Source: a virus. From it: a DNA stretch of 64,000 nucleotides. Made by a program: the position numbers and the translations under genes. The notes under the pieces were generated by a model that was given only the letters and a program-made list of their open reading frames with translations, was not told the DNA's origin and did no database searches. Within the stretch, counting starts at the first letter, position 1. Each line of letters begins with the position of its first letter. Positions 22,409 through 32,203 of this stretch are shown here, in pieces. The stretch covers positions 1-64,000 of IMG/VR virus record IMGVR_UViG_3300040856_002888; one strand, 5' to 3'.

Positions 22409-23980
22409 ATGGCAACTTTAAATCTTGGCCGTGTAAGGATGGTCTTCAAAGGCGACTTTGAATCTTACAATGGACAGCAATTAGAATTTTTTGACGCGGT
22501 AACATTTGCCGGATCTTTATATGTTGTAAAAGTCGAAACTGTAACAGTTGACGATAGTGACAACGGCAACCGTCCGCCTACTCCTAACGGACAAGCAAGT
22601 TTTTTACAAATAACAGAAGGGGTAAGTTTTTTAGGGGCCTGGTCCGAAGATCAAACAGGTCTTTCCGATCGTATATATTATAAAAATCAAATCGTTCAAT
22701 ATGGTCCTAATACTTTTATAGCCTTACAGACAGTTCCAATTGGTAGGGCTAACCCTAATGTTGATCTATATACAGGTAGTGGATATTGGGAAGTACTAGC
22801 TAAAGGTTTTGGTAATTATATTCCTAATTTTAATAGCACACAAGATTTAGATCCTGGCGATATTATTAGCTATGAAAGCACTATTTGGCTAGCAATTGAA
22901 ACTGTAGCAGTAGGACAAAATCCAAGCACTGATCCTGATAAGTTTGAAAGACTGGATGGTAGATTAGATCCTAAGGGTAAATGGCAAGCAGGCACCCTTT
23001 ATGAAACAAGTGATGTCGTAGTATTCCATGGCACGACTTATGTAGTGATTGCTCCATCCACTACAAATAGACCTGTAAATCAAACAGGAGCAATTAATGC
23101 AGATTGGCAATTACTCGTCCAAGGTTTTGATTGGGTAGGAGAGTTTGATCCAACTAGTTATGAAGGTTATTATAAAGGCGATATTGTAGTTTACGATTCT
23201 TCTACCTATGTGGTCCTAGAAAAAACACAATTTCAGCAGAATCCTTATAATACGCCTACCAAATTTCAACTTTTATTAAATGGAGATTCATTACAAGAAT
23301 CTGATTTCACTGTAGACGGTTTCTTAGTAAGAAAAGATGCTGTCATTACCATTGATGAAAATACATACCTGCAAGAAAATCAAAATATCAATTTAACAGG
23401 AGATGCGACAGGTTCAGGTAAAACCAATATAGCAGTTACTTTAACGGTTGATGCAGTAATTAACCAAAGCACTGCAACTGAATCAGAAACTAATGCCCTA
23501 CAGACAACCTTCTTAGGTGCAATCGAAACCGCTCCTAATACATTTGAATTACGTAAATTTAATCCAGAACTAATTAGAGCAGATTTACCAAATGATTTCA
23601 CTCCAGATGGTGGTATTGAAAGGATCTCAAGCGAAACTGGTCCATTTGTAACTTTAGGTTTGAATGATAAAATAATTGCAAACCTTGATGGTACAACAGA
23701 AACTAATTTAGTACCAGATTTAGATGCCGCGGATCAGTTTATGTATCGTGATGCAGCAAATGAAACTCTACAATCTATTTCTTACCAGCAATTGGTCAAC
23801 AAACTTAACACACAAATTGTTGGCAGTAATGTAGACGGTGTTACTAATTTTAGGGCTTTAATAGATACCCCAAATTCTTATGCAGGATTCAAAGGAGGTT
23901 ATTTAAGAATTAACCAAGCAGAAAATGCAATTGAATTTGCCGAAGATGATATTTTACTGCAAATATTAATTTTTGGGTAA
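22409..23980 (+). CDS. Tail fibre with carbohydrate-binding-like repeats, 523 aa
   Basis: Four repeats of about 50 residues in the N-terminal 290 (for example 'FLGAWSEDQTGLSDRIYYKN', 'KWQAGTLYETSDVVVFHGTT', 'YYKGDIVVYDSSTYVVLE') have the aromatic 'W..G..Y..GDVV.Y.G..Y' signature of chitin-binding CBM5/12-like modules. Then a Gly/Thr-rich stalk ('ENQNINLTGDATGSGK') and a C-terminal 'VTNFRALIDTPNSYAGFKGG' end module. Probably recognises a cell-surface glycan. Starts 3 nt after the previous stop. Confidence 0.75.
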   Translation: MATLNLGRVRMVFKGDFESYNGQQLEFFDAVTFAGSLYVVKVETVTVDDSDNGNRPPTPNGQASFLQITEGVSFLGAWSEDQTGLSDRIYYKNQIVQYGPNTFIALQTVPIGRANPNVDLYTGSGYWEVLAKGFGNYIPNFNSTQDLDPGDIISYESTIWLAIETVAVGQNPSTDPDKFERLDGRLDPKGKWQAGTLYETSDVVVFHGTTYVVIAPSTTNRPVNQTGAINADWQLLVQGFDWVGEFDPTSYEGYYKGDIVVYDSSTYVVLEKTQFQQNPYNTPTKFQLLLNGDSLQESDFTVDGFLVRKDAVITIDENTYLQENQNINLTGDATGSGKTNIAVTLTVDAVINQSTATESETNALQTTFLGAIETAPNTFELRKFNPELIRADLPNDFTPDGGIERISSETGPFVTLGLNDKIIANLDGTTETNLVPDLDAADQFMYRDAANETLQSISYQQLVNKLNTQIVGSNVDGVTNFRALIDTPNSYAGFKGGYLRINQAENAIEFAEDDILLQILIFG

Positions 23981-23981
23981 C

Positions 23982-23989
23982 AATAAATA
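23982..23989 (+). promoter_or_regulatory. Late promoter box AATAAATA
   Basis: AATAAATA 26 nt before the giant fibre gene at 24008. Confidence 0.65.
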
Positions 23990-24007
23990 TAACTATTAGG
24001 ATTATAA

Positions 24008-27000
24008 ATGGCAGTAATAGGTAATAAAATTGTAAAAAATATTGGTTTAGATGATACGCAAATCTTAGAATCAACAGCATTTGCAAGATATACATTACTT
24101 GGATTAAGTTTAACTAATGTCACAAACTTAATGGTAAATGTTGACGTGGTTATTGACAACGGATATTATATAAAAGATGTCGTGTTACCTAGTCGGACAA
24201 GTTTGCGAGTTGTGTCAACTGGCGAAAAATTAATTTTAGGATATAATACCAGATTATCTGTTAAGAGTTCATTACCCGATAGTGTTGATGTAGTTGCCAG
24301 TTATGCTGCTATTGTTGATCAATCATTGCCAACTGATGTTGAGCTAAATGAAGGATATGGTATCTCTTTCATTAGAGACTCAGCAAATGACATTACTGTA
24401 AGTGTTAAATTAGAAGACATCTATTTAAAAATTGCTGCAGATGATAGCAATATAATTTCTATACCGCTTACCGACAGTATTAAGATTTCAGGCGAAAGAA
24501 ATATTGCAACCTATAGTGATGCAGATGGTAACATACGGATACAAGGACCTGATCTAACGCCTTATCAGTTAGCATCAACTGCATTCAATGGACAATTTAA
24601 TAATCTTTTAAATAAACCAACAACACTTGCAGGATATGGTATCACAGATGCTGCTACTTCTACCCAAGGAAGTCTTGCAGATAGCGCATTACAACCAGCA
24701 GACAATATTACACAACTTACCAATAATGCAAACTTTACAACTAAAACTTATGTTGATAATGCAATAACCAATGCAACATTTGATAAAGAGTTTAGCAGTT
24801 TATTAAACATACCAACTACATTAGTTGGTTATGGCATCACTGATGCATTTAGTGGTAATGTGACTGATTTATTACAGATTACAAATAATCCAAGTGCTGG
24901 ACAAGTTTTATATGCTGCATCGAGCAACTCTTTTTATTGGGGTGCAAGCTCGGCTCTTACTCTGGCAACCCTACAAGATGTTACAGCAACATCTAATGCA
25001 AACGATGTCTTAACCTCTGCAGGCAATGGAACATTTTATTTTAAGTCATTTCAAGCAGGGTTACTATCTGCTTTAGAAGATGTTGATACAGATTCTAGCG
25101 TCTTACCTGGATTAGTCTTGACAGCAGATGGTAATGGTTTATATAGTTTTCAAGAAACTCTAGGCGATAACCAAAAGTTCTTCACTTCTGAAGTTACGGT
25201 CAACAAAGGTGATGTAGTAGTTGTTAATTCAAATGGGAACGTAGAACCAGTAACTGAATTTGTCGGTGGCGACACGTTAAATGCAGCTACTAATACATTA
25301 CCTATAGTTTTTACAGACATTGGCGAAGAAGCATCGATTATAGATGTTGCTTACAGCTCCGATAATAATAAAATTGCTGTGATATGGAAAAACCAAGACG
25401 GATATGGTTTTGTGCGTATTGGAGAAATTACAGGTAACAATATTAATTTCGGACCATCTTATAAAATCCTTAATGATGAAATAGCATATACTGCTATTAA
25501 TTTTATTCCTAATAATCAATTGATATTCGCCTATACTGATGTAAACGATTCTAACAAAGGCTTTGCTGTTGCAGCAGATATAATTACATCTAACAATACC
25601 CTATCTATTGGAACTGCTGTTGAAACTTCAAATGGTTTCCAAGGATTATATCACTCAATTAGTTATGATGCTCTAGCAAATGTAACAGTATTAGCATTTA
25701 AGGGTGAGTCTAATAGAGGTCAGGTAAGATTATTAACTACTACTGGTACAACTATTAATTTAGTTTATCTTGCAGGATTTAGTGTAAATCCTGCAGAAAC
25801 TATGAACTGGATAGATTCTATTACAAATGTACCCGGTGACGGCACAGTATCAAATGATTTCACACTCCTTGCTTATCAAGACGGAGCTACAGGACAAGGG
25901 TATGCAAATTTAATTTGGACGAACGCATTAGGAACAAGTTTCCAGGTAGGGCCTCATTACATTTTTTCGAGTAGTAATCCTATCAGCGATATATCAGTGG
26001 TATGGGATAGCTTTACAGATCATTGTGTAATATGTTATTCAGATGGAGGTAACAGCGGCAGAGGTACTGCGGTAACAGGATATCTTGTAGGTAGTTATAT
26101 TAATTTTGGTACTCCTGTGGTGTTTGATACTGGATTTACTTCAAAAATTTCAGCATCATTTGATAATCAAAATCAAAAAGTAATCATTTCATATGAAAGA
26201 AATACAACTGATCCTGTAAAAATTGGCATCACAAAAGTAGGCATTGTTAGACCTGCTACCAACACAATAGAATTTGAACCTGATTTTATCTTCGCAGACG
26301 GGCAAGGTTATCCTCTCACTGCTGTGGCATCAGTTTTTGATACCACAACTAATAAAACAGTCATTGCTTATGGAGACAAAGTTGACAATAATAAAGGAGA
26401 AATTACTTTATTTTCTGCAGAGTCTAATTTATATGGTAATGCTAACCGTTTTATAGGCGTTGCAGATGATGACATACCTGCAGGTCAGTCTGGAAAAATT
26501 AACCTAAGAGGAGCAGTAGATAGGCATCAGACATCACTTACCTTTGATCAAATCTATTATTTAAATTCAGATGCTAGTTTCACAACAACAAAAACTGACT
26601 TTGGTTTAATAGGAAAAGGGCTCAACTCAGATCATTTGCAAATATTTCCAGAAACATCCTGGGAAAAAATTTACAATACTCCAACTACATTATCCGGTTA
26701 TGGTATAGAAGATGCCGATGCTCAATTTGAATTTCATGAGTTCATCCGTGGTGGTACGACCGTTGCACTGAGAGCCGATGGTAAAATAGAAAAAGTATCT
26801 GCAGTTTACACTGAAAACTTGAGTATAACCCATACTGATCATACGTTTACTGCAAATGATATTAATGATGTTGATTCTGTGTTTAATGGAAAAGATAAAG
26901 TTATAGTTGTATACAAGGATATAACAGAGTCTGATACTAAAGTTGTGGTAGGACAAATAAAAGCTGACAATACAATTGATTATGGAACTCCTAAACAGGT

Positions 27001-29212
27001 TTCAAGCTCAGTCTTTGATGTCGCTGTTGCCTATCATGTTGAATTAGATTTTGTAGTAATCGTGTATAACAATGAGGTTAGATTAGCAGAAATTGCAGGA
27101 ACAGAAATTAATCTACGCTCTCCTATAAATCTTCCAAATTCGGCTATAGCAGGTTCGGTATATGCGGTTTATAACACAACCGATGAATCAGTTTTGTTGC
27201 ACTACGAAGATACTAATGATAATAGTCAAGGAAAAATTGTTGTAGGCACAATAATAAATGGTGCTCTAAGTTTAGGCACAGAACAAATATTTGACACTAA
27301 CATTATCAATAATATTAGAGCGGCATATGATCCTAACACGAATCAAAGCATTATAGCTTATCATAGATCTAATGGTAATGTAATGTTGGTTTCAGCATCA
27401 TTTAACACAGTTACTACAATTACAGTTAATATCGGTGATGCAACAGTGGTTGCCAATAATGGTGATTATAATGATATCATTACTACTCCTGAAAATGATA
27501 GGCTTGTAGTCGTATATCGTGACATAGATAACAGCAATTATGGAACATATAGAACTGGTACCATAGTTGGTACAGGTTTTGATTTGAAATTACCGTACAC
27601 ATTTGCTGAGTATAACGTACTTTACTTATCAGCAGCATATGAATCTAATTCTAAAAGAGTTTGTATTGCGTTCCGAGACACTACCAATGGTAGAGGAAAA
27701 ATACAAACAGGCGTAATTAATCCAGCAGGAACATTCCTTTTCTTAGATCCAGAAGATATTTATTTTAATCCTAGTTGGTACAATGATATTACTACCGACA
27801 CTGTAAAAAATAAAATTATAATTTCCTACAGAGGCAACACTTCAGGGCCAGGCCAAAGTACTTTATATGACACCGCCTATACAACAATTGAATCGAATGC
27901 TGGTAAATTTATAGGTATAGTAAAAACTAGCACAGGAGCAGGGCAAATAGGTCCGGTGTATACTAACGGTAAAATTGCAGATCAACAAGCAGGATTAGTT
28001 ACCAATGAAGATTATTATTTAGATGCAGATGGAAGCTTGACTCTTACGCAAACAGAATACGGCATTATTGGTAAATCTCTATCAGCTGAATCTCTATTAT
28101 TATCTTCAGATTCAATTACGCAATTATATATTGATAATGCAATAGCCGGTGTTACATTCAGTTTTAATTACACCGGTACCGATAATATCTCAAGAGAAAT
28201 TGGATCAGGTGATACCTTAAAAATTATTGGTAATGACAATGTCTATACCGAAAGTGCAAGCGATGGATCGCTCACTATTTTTTCAGGAACCCATGTTGAT
28301 GTAATTGACAATACTAATACTCCTATAAAGTCAGCAAATGATTTTGTTAGATTGCAATTTGATGAAGATAGCGGTTTTGATTTTGTTGATCTAGGAAACA
28401 AAGAAGTTAAAATTTCACTTACCCATAGCACTTTTCGTACATGGCAAGCCGAAGCACAAGACGATTTAATCGCAGAAGGTTATGATACTCTTACATGGAT
28501 TGCCGGAGCTGGTATAGGTATAGTTTTCAATGCTATCAATAAAACAGTAGAATTTTCAAACACTGCTGTAGGTGATGGTAGTGGTGTTTGGAAAATTACA
28601 GGAGACGATTCTACTGTAAGAGCAGTTGCAGGTGGACAAACTATACAATTTATTGGTGGAGATAATATCAATACTAATAGTAGTGTAACTGGTGATGTTA
28701 CCATTAATCTTGACACCTATGTATCAACTACAAAATTACAAGCGCAACAGTTAACCAGAGAGTCAGAAGATGGATATGGCTTCTACTTTGGTACTGATAC
28801 TGCAAAAACTATTGTAGGAAGAAGCACTACAGCAGTTGATAATATATTTTTAGAATGCGAAACAGGTAATATACTTGCAACTGGAGATATAACCACAGAA
28901 TATACATCAGATGTAAGACTTAAAACCATTACTGGTGGTCTTGAAAACGTTTTAGATACAATTTCAAACATTGATACCATTAAATTTAAATGGAACGGTC
29001 TGGCAAAAGAAAAGTTTTTATATAAAAATGATAAAGAAGAGATTGGTGTTAAGGCGCAACAGATACAGGAATATTATCCAGAATTAGTTGTTGAAAGAGG
29101 CGATACAGGATTTTTAAAGGTTGATTATCAAAAATTTACAGTTGTATTATTAGAGGCTGTTAAAGAATTATCTAAAAAAGTTAGTGAATTAGAAAAAAGA
29201 TTGGAAAAATAA
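24008..29212 (+). CDS. Giant tail fibre with S74 intramolecular chaperone, 1734 aa
   Basis: Order: an N-terminal domain; 'LLNKPTTLAGYGITDA'-type linkers at about 200, 265 and 890; two long modules (about 380-870 and 910-1370) of repeated 'AYDxxxxKxIIAYRD…GxGxVGTI' blades typical of beta-propeller-like fibre repeats; a domain paralogous to 21146-22405 (about 1435-1530); and a C-terminal endosialidase-type chaperone (S74) with 'SDVRLKTITGGLENVLDTIS', then 'IGVKAQQIQEYYPELV' and a coiled coil. The S74 domain usually trims itself off after trimer folding. Likely the main receptor-binding fibre. Confidence 0.88.
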   Translation: MAVIGNKIVKNIGLDDTQILESTAFARYTLLGLSLTNVTNLMVNVDVVIDNGYYIKDVVLPSRTSLRVVSTGEKLILGYNTRLSVKSSLPDSVDVVASYAAIVDQSLPTDVELNEGYGISFIRDSANDITVSVKLEDIYLKIAADDSNIISIPLTDSIKISGERNIATYSDADGNIRIQGPDLTPYQLASTAFNGQFNNLLNKPTTLAGYGITDAATSTQGSLADSALQPADNITQLTNNANFTTKTYVDNAITNATFDKEFSSLLNIPTTLVGYGITDAFSGNVTDLLQITNNPSAGQVLYAASSNSFYWGASSALTLATLQDVTATSNANDVLTSAGNGTFYFKSFQAGLLSALEDVDTDSSVLPGLVLTADGNGLYSFQETLGDNQKFFTSEVTVNKGDVVVVNSNGNVEPVTEFVGGDTLNAATNTLPIVFTDIGEEASIIDVAYSSDNNKIAVIWKNQDGYGFVRIGEITGNNINFGPSYKILNDEIAYTAINFIPNNQLIFAYTDVNDSNKGFAVAADIITSNNTLSIGTAVETSNGFQGLYHSISYDALANVTVLAFKGESNRGQVRLLTTTGTTINLVYLAGFSVNPAETMNWIDSITNVPGDGTVSNDFTLLAYQDGATGQGYANLIWTNALGTSFQVGPHYIFSSSNPISDISVVWDSFTDHCVICYSDGGNSGRGTAVTGYLVGSYINFGTPVVFDTGFTSKISASFDNQNQKVIISYERNTTDPVKIGITKVGIVRPATNTIEFEPDFIFADGQGYPLTAVASVFDTTTNKTVIAYGDKVDNNKGEITLFSAESNLYGNANRFIGVADDDIPAGQSGKINLRGAVDRHQTSLTFDQIYYLNSDASFTTTKTDFGLIGKGLNSDHLQIFPETSWEKIYNTPTTLSGYGIEDADAQFEFHEFIRGGTTVALRADGKIEKVSAVYTENLSITHTDHTFTANDINDVDSVFNGKDKVIVVYKDITESDTKVVVGQIKADNTIDYGTPKQVSSSVFDVAVAYHVELDFVVIVYNNEVRLAEIAGTEINLRSPINLPNSAIAGSVYAVYNTTDESVLLHYEDTNDNSQGKIVVGTIINGALSLGTEQIFDTNIINNIRAAYDPNTNQSIIAYHRSNGNVMLVSASFNTVTTITVNIGDATVVANNGDYNDIITTPENDRLVVVYRDIDNSNYGTYRTGTIVGTGFDLKLPYTFAEYNVLYLSAAYESNSKRVCIAFRDTTNGRGKIQTGVINPAGTFLFLDPEDIYFNPSWYNDITTDTVKNKIIISYRGNTSGPGQSTLYDTAYTTIESNAGKFIGIVKTSTGAGQIGPVYTNGKIADQQAGLVTNEDYYLDADGSLTLTQTEYGIIGKSLSAESLLLSSDSITQLYIDNAIAGVTFSFNYTGTDNISREIGSGDTLKIIGNDNVYTESASDGSLTIFSGTHVDVIDNTNTPIKSANDFVRLQFDEDSGFDFVDLGNKEVKISLTHSTFRTWQAEAQDDLIAEGYDTLTWIAGAGIGIVFNAINKTVEFSNTAVGDGSGVWKITGDDSTVRAVAGGQTIQFIGGDNINTNSSVTGDVTINLDTYVSTTKLQAQQLTRESEDGYGFYFGTDTAKTIVGRSTTAVDNIFLECETGNILATGDITTEYTSDVRLKTITGGLENVLDTISNIDTIKFKWNGLAKEKFLYKNDKEEIGVKAQQIQEYYPELVVERGDTGFLKVDYQKFTVVLLEAVKELSKKVSELEKRLEK

Positions 29213-30405
29213 TGCGACAATATTTTAGGGCCACAAATGATTTATTAGATAATTTATTTCTTAAAATAGAAGTAGATACCAATACAATTACAATTAAAGC
29301 CTTTCATGAAGAAATCTATGATGAATTGCCAGAAAACATACTATTCATAGATAATAAAGATGGAGTTTCGTTCTTACAAGATCATAATATTGATATGGAT
29401 GCAAATTTCTTAGAGTCGGTGGTTTCTGGTTCAATTTTCTATGAACCATCAGTGCAGTCAAAATATTTTAGGTATTTTGGCGGAGCACAAATTCGCAGAG
29501 CTTTTGATCAAGATGGTAACATTTCAATACTGACAAGAACAACAACCTATGATAGAGGGTTTGATAAAAATGTTGGATTTGATAAAAATACTTTTGTTGA
29601 ATGGTCCGATTGCGCCTTATGGGCGTTTGATTTTAATTTTGACGGTATGAATTGGTTTTATCCTAAAAATATCCTATTTGATTCTGTAATAACAAAGTCG
29701 CCTTTTGTTAGGCATGAACTTAATAGTTCTTATGTAACAGCTCCAAAATTAATAAGGACAACACCAGAGGGCGCATCTTTCTGGACTAGCGGCGAATTTA
29801 GGAAAAGACTTTTTTCTATTTTCATACTAGATAAAGACGATGATTTTACAGAATGTAGTTATTACGTTAGATGTCACGGAGAATTTCATTTTGATTTTAA
29901 ATTAGGTACAAATGAAATCGGCGGGGCAAACTTTGCTTATGTTTTTCCTTTACTTACTAGTTATGCAGAGCTTCCTTTACCTAAAATTCAATTACACGCT
30001 CCTCTTGAAATATCTAAAGATGATGTCATTTTAGTCAATGTAAGTCTATATGATAATGAAGAAGTTCTGCTTACGGAAGATGCTGATAAAATTACATATG
30101 AACATATAGATAGTAAACTTTGCTTGGAGGATCTAAATACGACTGATCTTAAAATTTTAACACCTACTAATTTAAGCGATAAAGAAGGTACAATTTCAGA
30201 TCACTATATAATTCAAAAAGATATTGACTTTTACGTTTCGGCCAATGCAGGCTATTTGAGTAAACGTAAATGTAATGTAAAAAACGGTAGGGGTAGATTT
30301 TTATATAGAGCGCTTGATTTAGAAGTAGGTGACGATGTAGAAATCAAAATTGGCTTTAAATCATTTTCAAATGTTGGTAGTTTGAAACTTAAGGTAATAC
30401 CATAA
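29212..30405 (+). CDS. Unknown virion-associated protein, 397 aa
   Basis: Joined to the fibre stop by TAATG. Starts MRQYFRATNDLLDNLFLKIE. It is beta-rich and acidic, with a central aromatic part ('FVEWSDCALWAFDFNFDGMN') and a C-terminal immunoglobulin-like stretch ('KDIDFYVSANAGYLSKRKCN'). No family recognised. Located between the giant fibre and the Cys-rich proteins, so probably part of the same tip assembly (inference). Confidence 0.5.
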   Translation: MRQYFRATNDLLDNLFLKIEVDTNTITIKAFHEEIYDELPENILFIDNKDGVSFLQDHNIDMDANFLESVVSGSIFYEPSVQSKYFRYFGGAQIRRAFDQDGNISILTRTTTYDRGFDKNVGFDKNTFVEWSDCALWAFDFNFDGMNWFYPKNILFDSVITKSPFVRHELNSSYVTAPKLIRTTPEGASFWTSGEFRKRLFSIFILDKDDDFTECSYYVRCHGEFHFDFKLGTNEIGGANFAYVFPLLTSYAELPLPKIQLHAPLEISKDDVILVNVSLYDNEEVLLTEDADKITYEHIDSKLCLEDLNTTDLKILTPTNLSDKEGTISDHYIIQKDIDFYVSANAGYLSKRKCNVKNGRGRFLYRALDLEVGDDVEIKIGFKSFSNVGSLKLKVIP

Positions 30406-30848
30406 TGGCTTTTTATATTAACGGCGTCCTTGTAGATGCAGTAGGTTTAACAACATCAATAGATTTTAAAGATACCATTGTTCCGTATGGGCAAGGAATG
30501 AATTCTAACACATCATTTACCGATAATCAAGTATGGTTACGCTGTCCAAAAGTTATTGCCTATTTAGCCTCAGGGACTAGGAGCACAACAGGAACTGCGA
30601 TTGATAAATGCGGACTATCCAGGAGAGCGTTCTTATTAGGGTCGCATTCTTCTGTTGCAAATAGCCATAGGTATTGTGATACCCGGACTCCTAAACACAC
30701 AGGACCACCATATTATAATACTGTCCAAAATCCTTATTACTATAGTAGGTGTGTATATGATTCATATATGGTAGGCTGTGCAAATTTAATTAAATTTTGT
30801 GACTACAACGGAGATTCTAGTGTGAAGTATGTTTATATAGGAGATTAA
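30405..30848 (+). CDS. Cys/Tyr-rich small protein, fibre locus, 147 aa
   Basis: Coupled by TAATG. Starts MAFYINGVLVDAVGLTTSID. Cysteines are spread over the C-terminal two thirds ('CGLSRRAFL', 'RYCDTRTPKHTGPPYYNT', 'YYYSRCVYDSYMVGCANLIK'), with many Tyr. No family recognised. It looks like a fibre-tip component, and its Cys/Tyr content makes it a candidate substrate for the modifying enzymes downstream (inference). Confidence 0.55.
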   Translation: MAFYINGVLVDAVGLTTSIDFKDTIVPYGQGMNSNTSFTDNQVWLRCPKVIAYLASGTRSTTGTAIDKCGLSRRAFLLGSHSSVANSHRYCDTRTPKHTGPPYYNTVQNPYYYSRCVYDSYMVGCANLIKFCDYNGDSSVKYVYIGD

Positions 30849-30849
30849 A

Positions 30850-31446
30850 TTGGCATTTAGAATTAGAGATAAGATAATAATTTTAGAAGCAGGACTCACC
30901 CAAGCGGAAAGGAACGCACAAGCACCAGGAAAGCAACATACAACAGGACAATTGATAGTTTGTAATCCAAGCATTGCGGCATGCCAACGGGTGTTAGGAT
31001 TAGATCCCGAAACTGATTTAACTTTTTTTTCAAATCCACAAGGAACATATACTTTGTTAGATATTTTTTGTGGAGATTTTGACTCATGGGCTGATACAGT
31101 GACTAATGTTTATGTTGGTAAAGGCAGCGATTTTTTTATGTGTGCAAATACTACGTCTTACGGATCATATGTGCAACCCAGTAGTAATATACCTGCTACA
31201 CAAGGAACCCTTACATGCTTTGATGTTACAGCCGGCGTCAGATGGACATTAGGCGGATACACAAATCAAATTTGTTTTGCAATAGTTAATAATTGTTTAG
31301 TTTGCTGTTGTATAGGTACTGCAAATTACTATTGTGCTATGGTATGTTCATATAATCGTGGAAGTGGAGCTTATTACGACGATACTACTGTCGAGGATTC
31401 TTGTCAATGTAGCTATCCAGTGAATAGTTATATCACGGTCTCATAA
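30850..31446 (+). CDS. Cys-rich protein, fibre locus, 198 aa
   Basis: TTG start at 30850, chosen because AGGAG stands 6 nt before it and no ATG fits. Sequence MAFRIRDKIIILEAGLTQAE, then many Cys, dense near the end ('IVNNCLVCCCIGTANYYCAM', 'DSCQCSYPVNSYITVS'). About a dozen or more Cys in all. No family recognised. One base after 30848, before the poly-Cys gene, and plausibly part of the same adhesin tip. Confidence 0.55.
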   Translation: MAFRIRDKIIILEAGLTQAERNAQAPGKQHTTGQLIVCNPSIAACQRVLGLDPETDLTFFSNPQGTYTLLDIFCGDFDSWADTVTNVYVGKGSDFFMCANTTSYGSYVQPSSNIPATQGTLTCFDVTAGVRWTLGGYTNQICFAIVNNCLVCCCIGTANYYCAMVCSYNRGSGAYYDDTTVEDSCQCSYPVNSYITVS

Positions 31447-31454
31447 ATCATAAA

Positions 31455-31462
31455 GATAAATA
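31455..31462 (+). promoter_or_regulatory. Late promoter box GATAAATA
   Basis: GATAAATA 26 nt before the poly-Cys gene at 31481. It would start the transcript carrying the poly-Cys protein and probably the modification cluster. Confidence 0.65.
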
Positions 31463-31480
31463 ATTCAAACAGAGGTTATA

Positions 31481-32188
31481 ATGGCATTAAAAATTGGAAA
31501 TACCGTTGTAGGTGATCCGGCAGATAAAATTGATATTAGTAATGTAGATCCTACAACTATTCCTGCTTCTTTTGTGAGTCCAAGTTGGTTATTAAATGGA
31601 GTGTCTCTAGTTCCAACTCCTAGCAATGGTCCATTTACCGGCGCTGCTATTAACAAAATTTATCAAATACGGAATAATGTAGCAGGATCAGAAGGTACAC
31701 TAAGGATAGAATATACAACCAACTGCAATTGCAAATGCAAGTGCCAGTGCAAATGCAAATGCAAGTGCAAGTGTAAGTGCAAGTGCCTTTGTGCATGCAA
31801 GTGCCAATGTAAATGCAAATGTGCATGCAAGTGCCAATGTAAATGCAAATGTGCTTGTAAATGTTGGTGTGGTAAATGTAAATGTTCATTTAATTTAGGA
31901 AAAGACTCCGATGGATTTATTATAGATCAACTTAGCGTAGAAAAATTAAAATCTTTACAAGAGATTATAATAGATTATATAGATAAAGGGCTTGATATTG
32001 AAAGTTTGATAGAAAATGACAATGATATTACTGACGATGAAAAAGTTTTGCTAGATCAATTTGCTCAAGAGGCAGAAAATATTTTACCAGACCTAATAAA
32101 TATTCTAGAAAAAGACGGAAATAAATTAAAGGGTTTAATTTACATTGAACAAATTCCGATTTTATTAGAAAAAATAGAAAACCTATAA
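31481..32188 (+). CDS. Protein with 27-Cys alternating Cys-X tract, 235 aa
   Basis: Residues 1-78 form a fibre-like N-terminal module ('ALKIGNTVVGDPADKIDISN'). Residues 82-135 alternate Cys with another residue (mainly Lys, also Gln, Ala, Asn, Leu, Trp), with 27 Cys in 54 positions, including a repeated 10-residue unit CACKCQCKCK. Residues about 140-235 are acidic and helical. I know no family with this tract. Alternating Cys could bind metal, form disulfide ladders or be cross-linked. It is the gene immediately before the radical SAM/halogenase/oxygenase cluster, hence a candidate substrate or scaffold. Ribosome site AGAGG. Confidence 0.7.
   Translation: MALKIGNTVVGDPADKIDISNVDPTTIPASFVSPSWLLNGVSLVPTPSNGPFTGAAINKIYQIRNNVAGSEGTLRIEYTTNCNCKCKCQCKCKCKCKCKCKCLCACKCQCKCKCACKCQCKCKCACKCWCGKCKCSFNLGKDSDGFIIDQLSVEKLKSLQEIIIDYIDKGLDIESLIENDNDITDDEKVLLDQFAQEAENILPDLINILEKDGNKLKGLIYIEQIPILLEKIENL
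31724..31890 (+). repeat. Six-nucleotide (TGYAAR) microsatellite in the Cys tract
   Basis: The coding DNA is near-perfect TGCAAA/TGCAAG hexamers, with a 30-bp unit repeated in tandem (near 31791 and 31821). Such runs can expand or contract by slippage in 6-bp steps without frameshift. Confidence 0.75.
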
Positions 32189-32203
32189 ACATAAAGAGTT
32201 ATA

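Noticed and set aside
31650-31889. Leftward ORFs opposite the Cys tract (His/Leu/Ile-rich)
   Set aside because: They are mirror products of the TGCAAR hexamers in other frames, with no ribosome site, and lie inside a real gene with fibre-like flanks.
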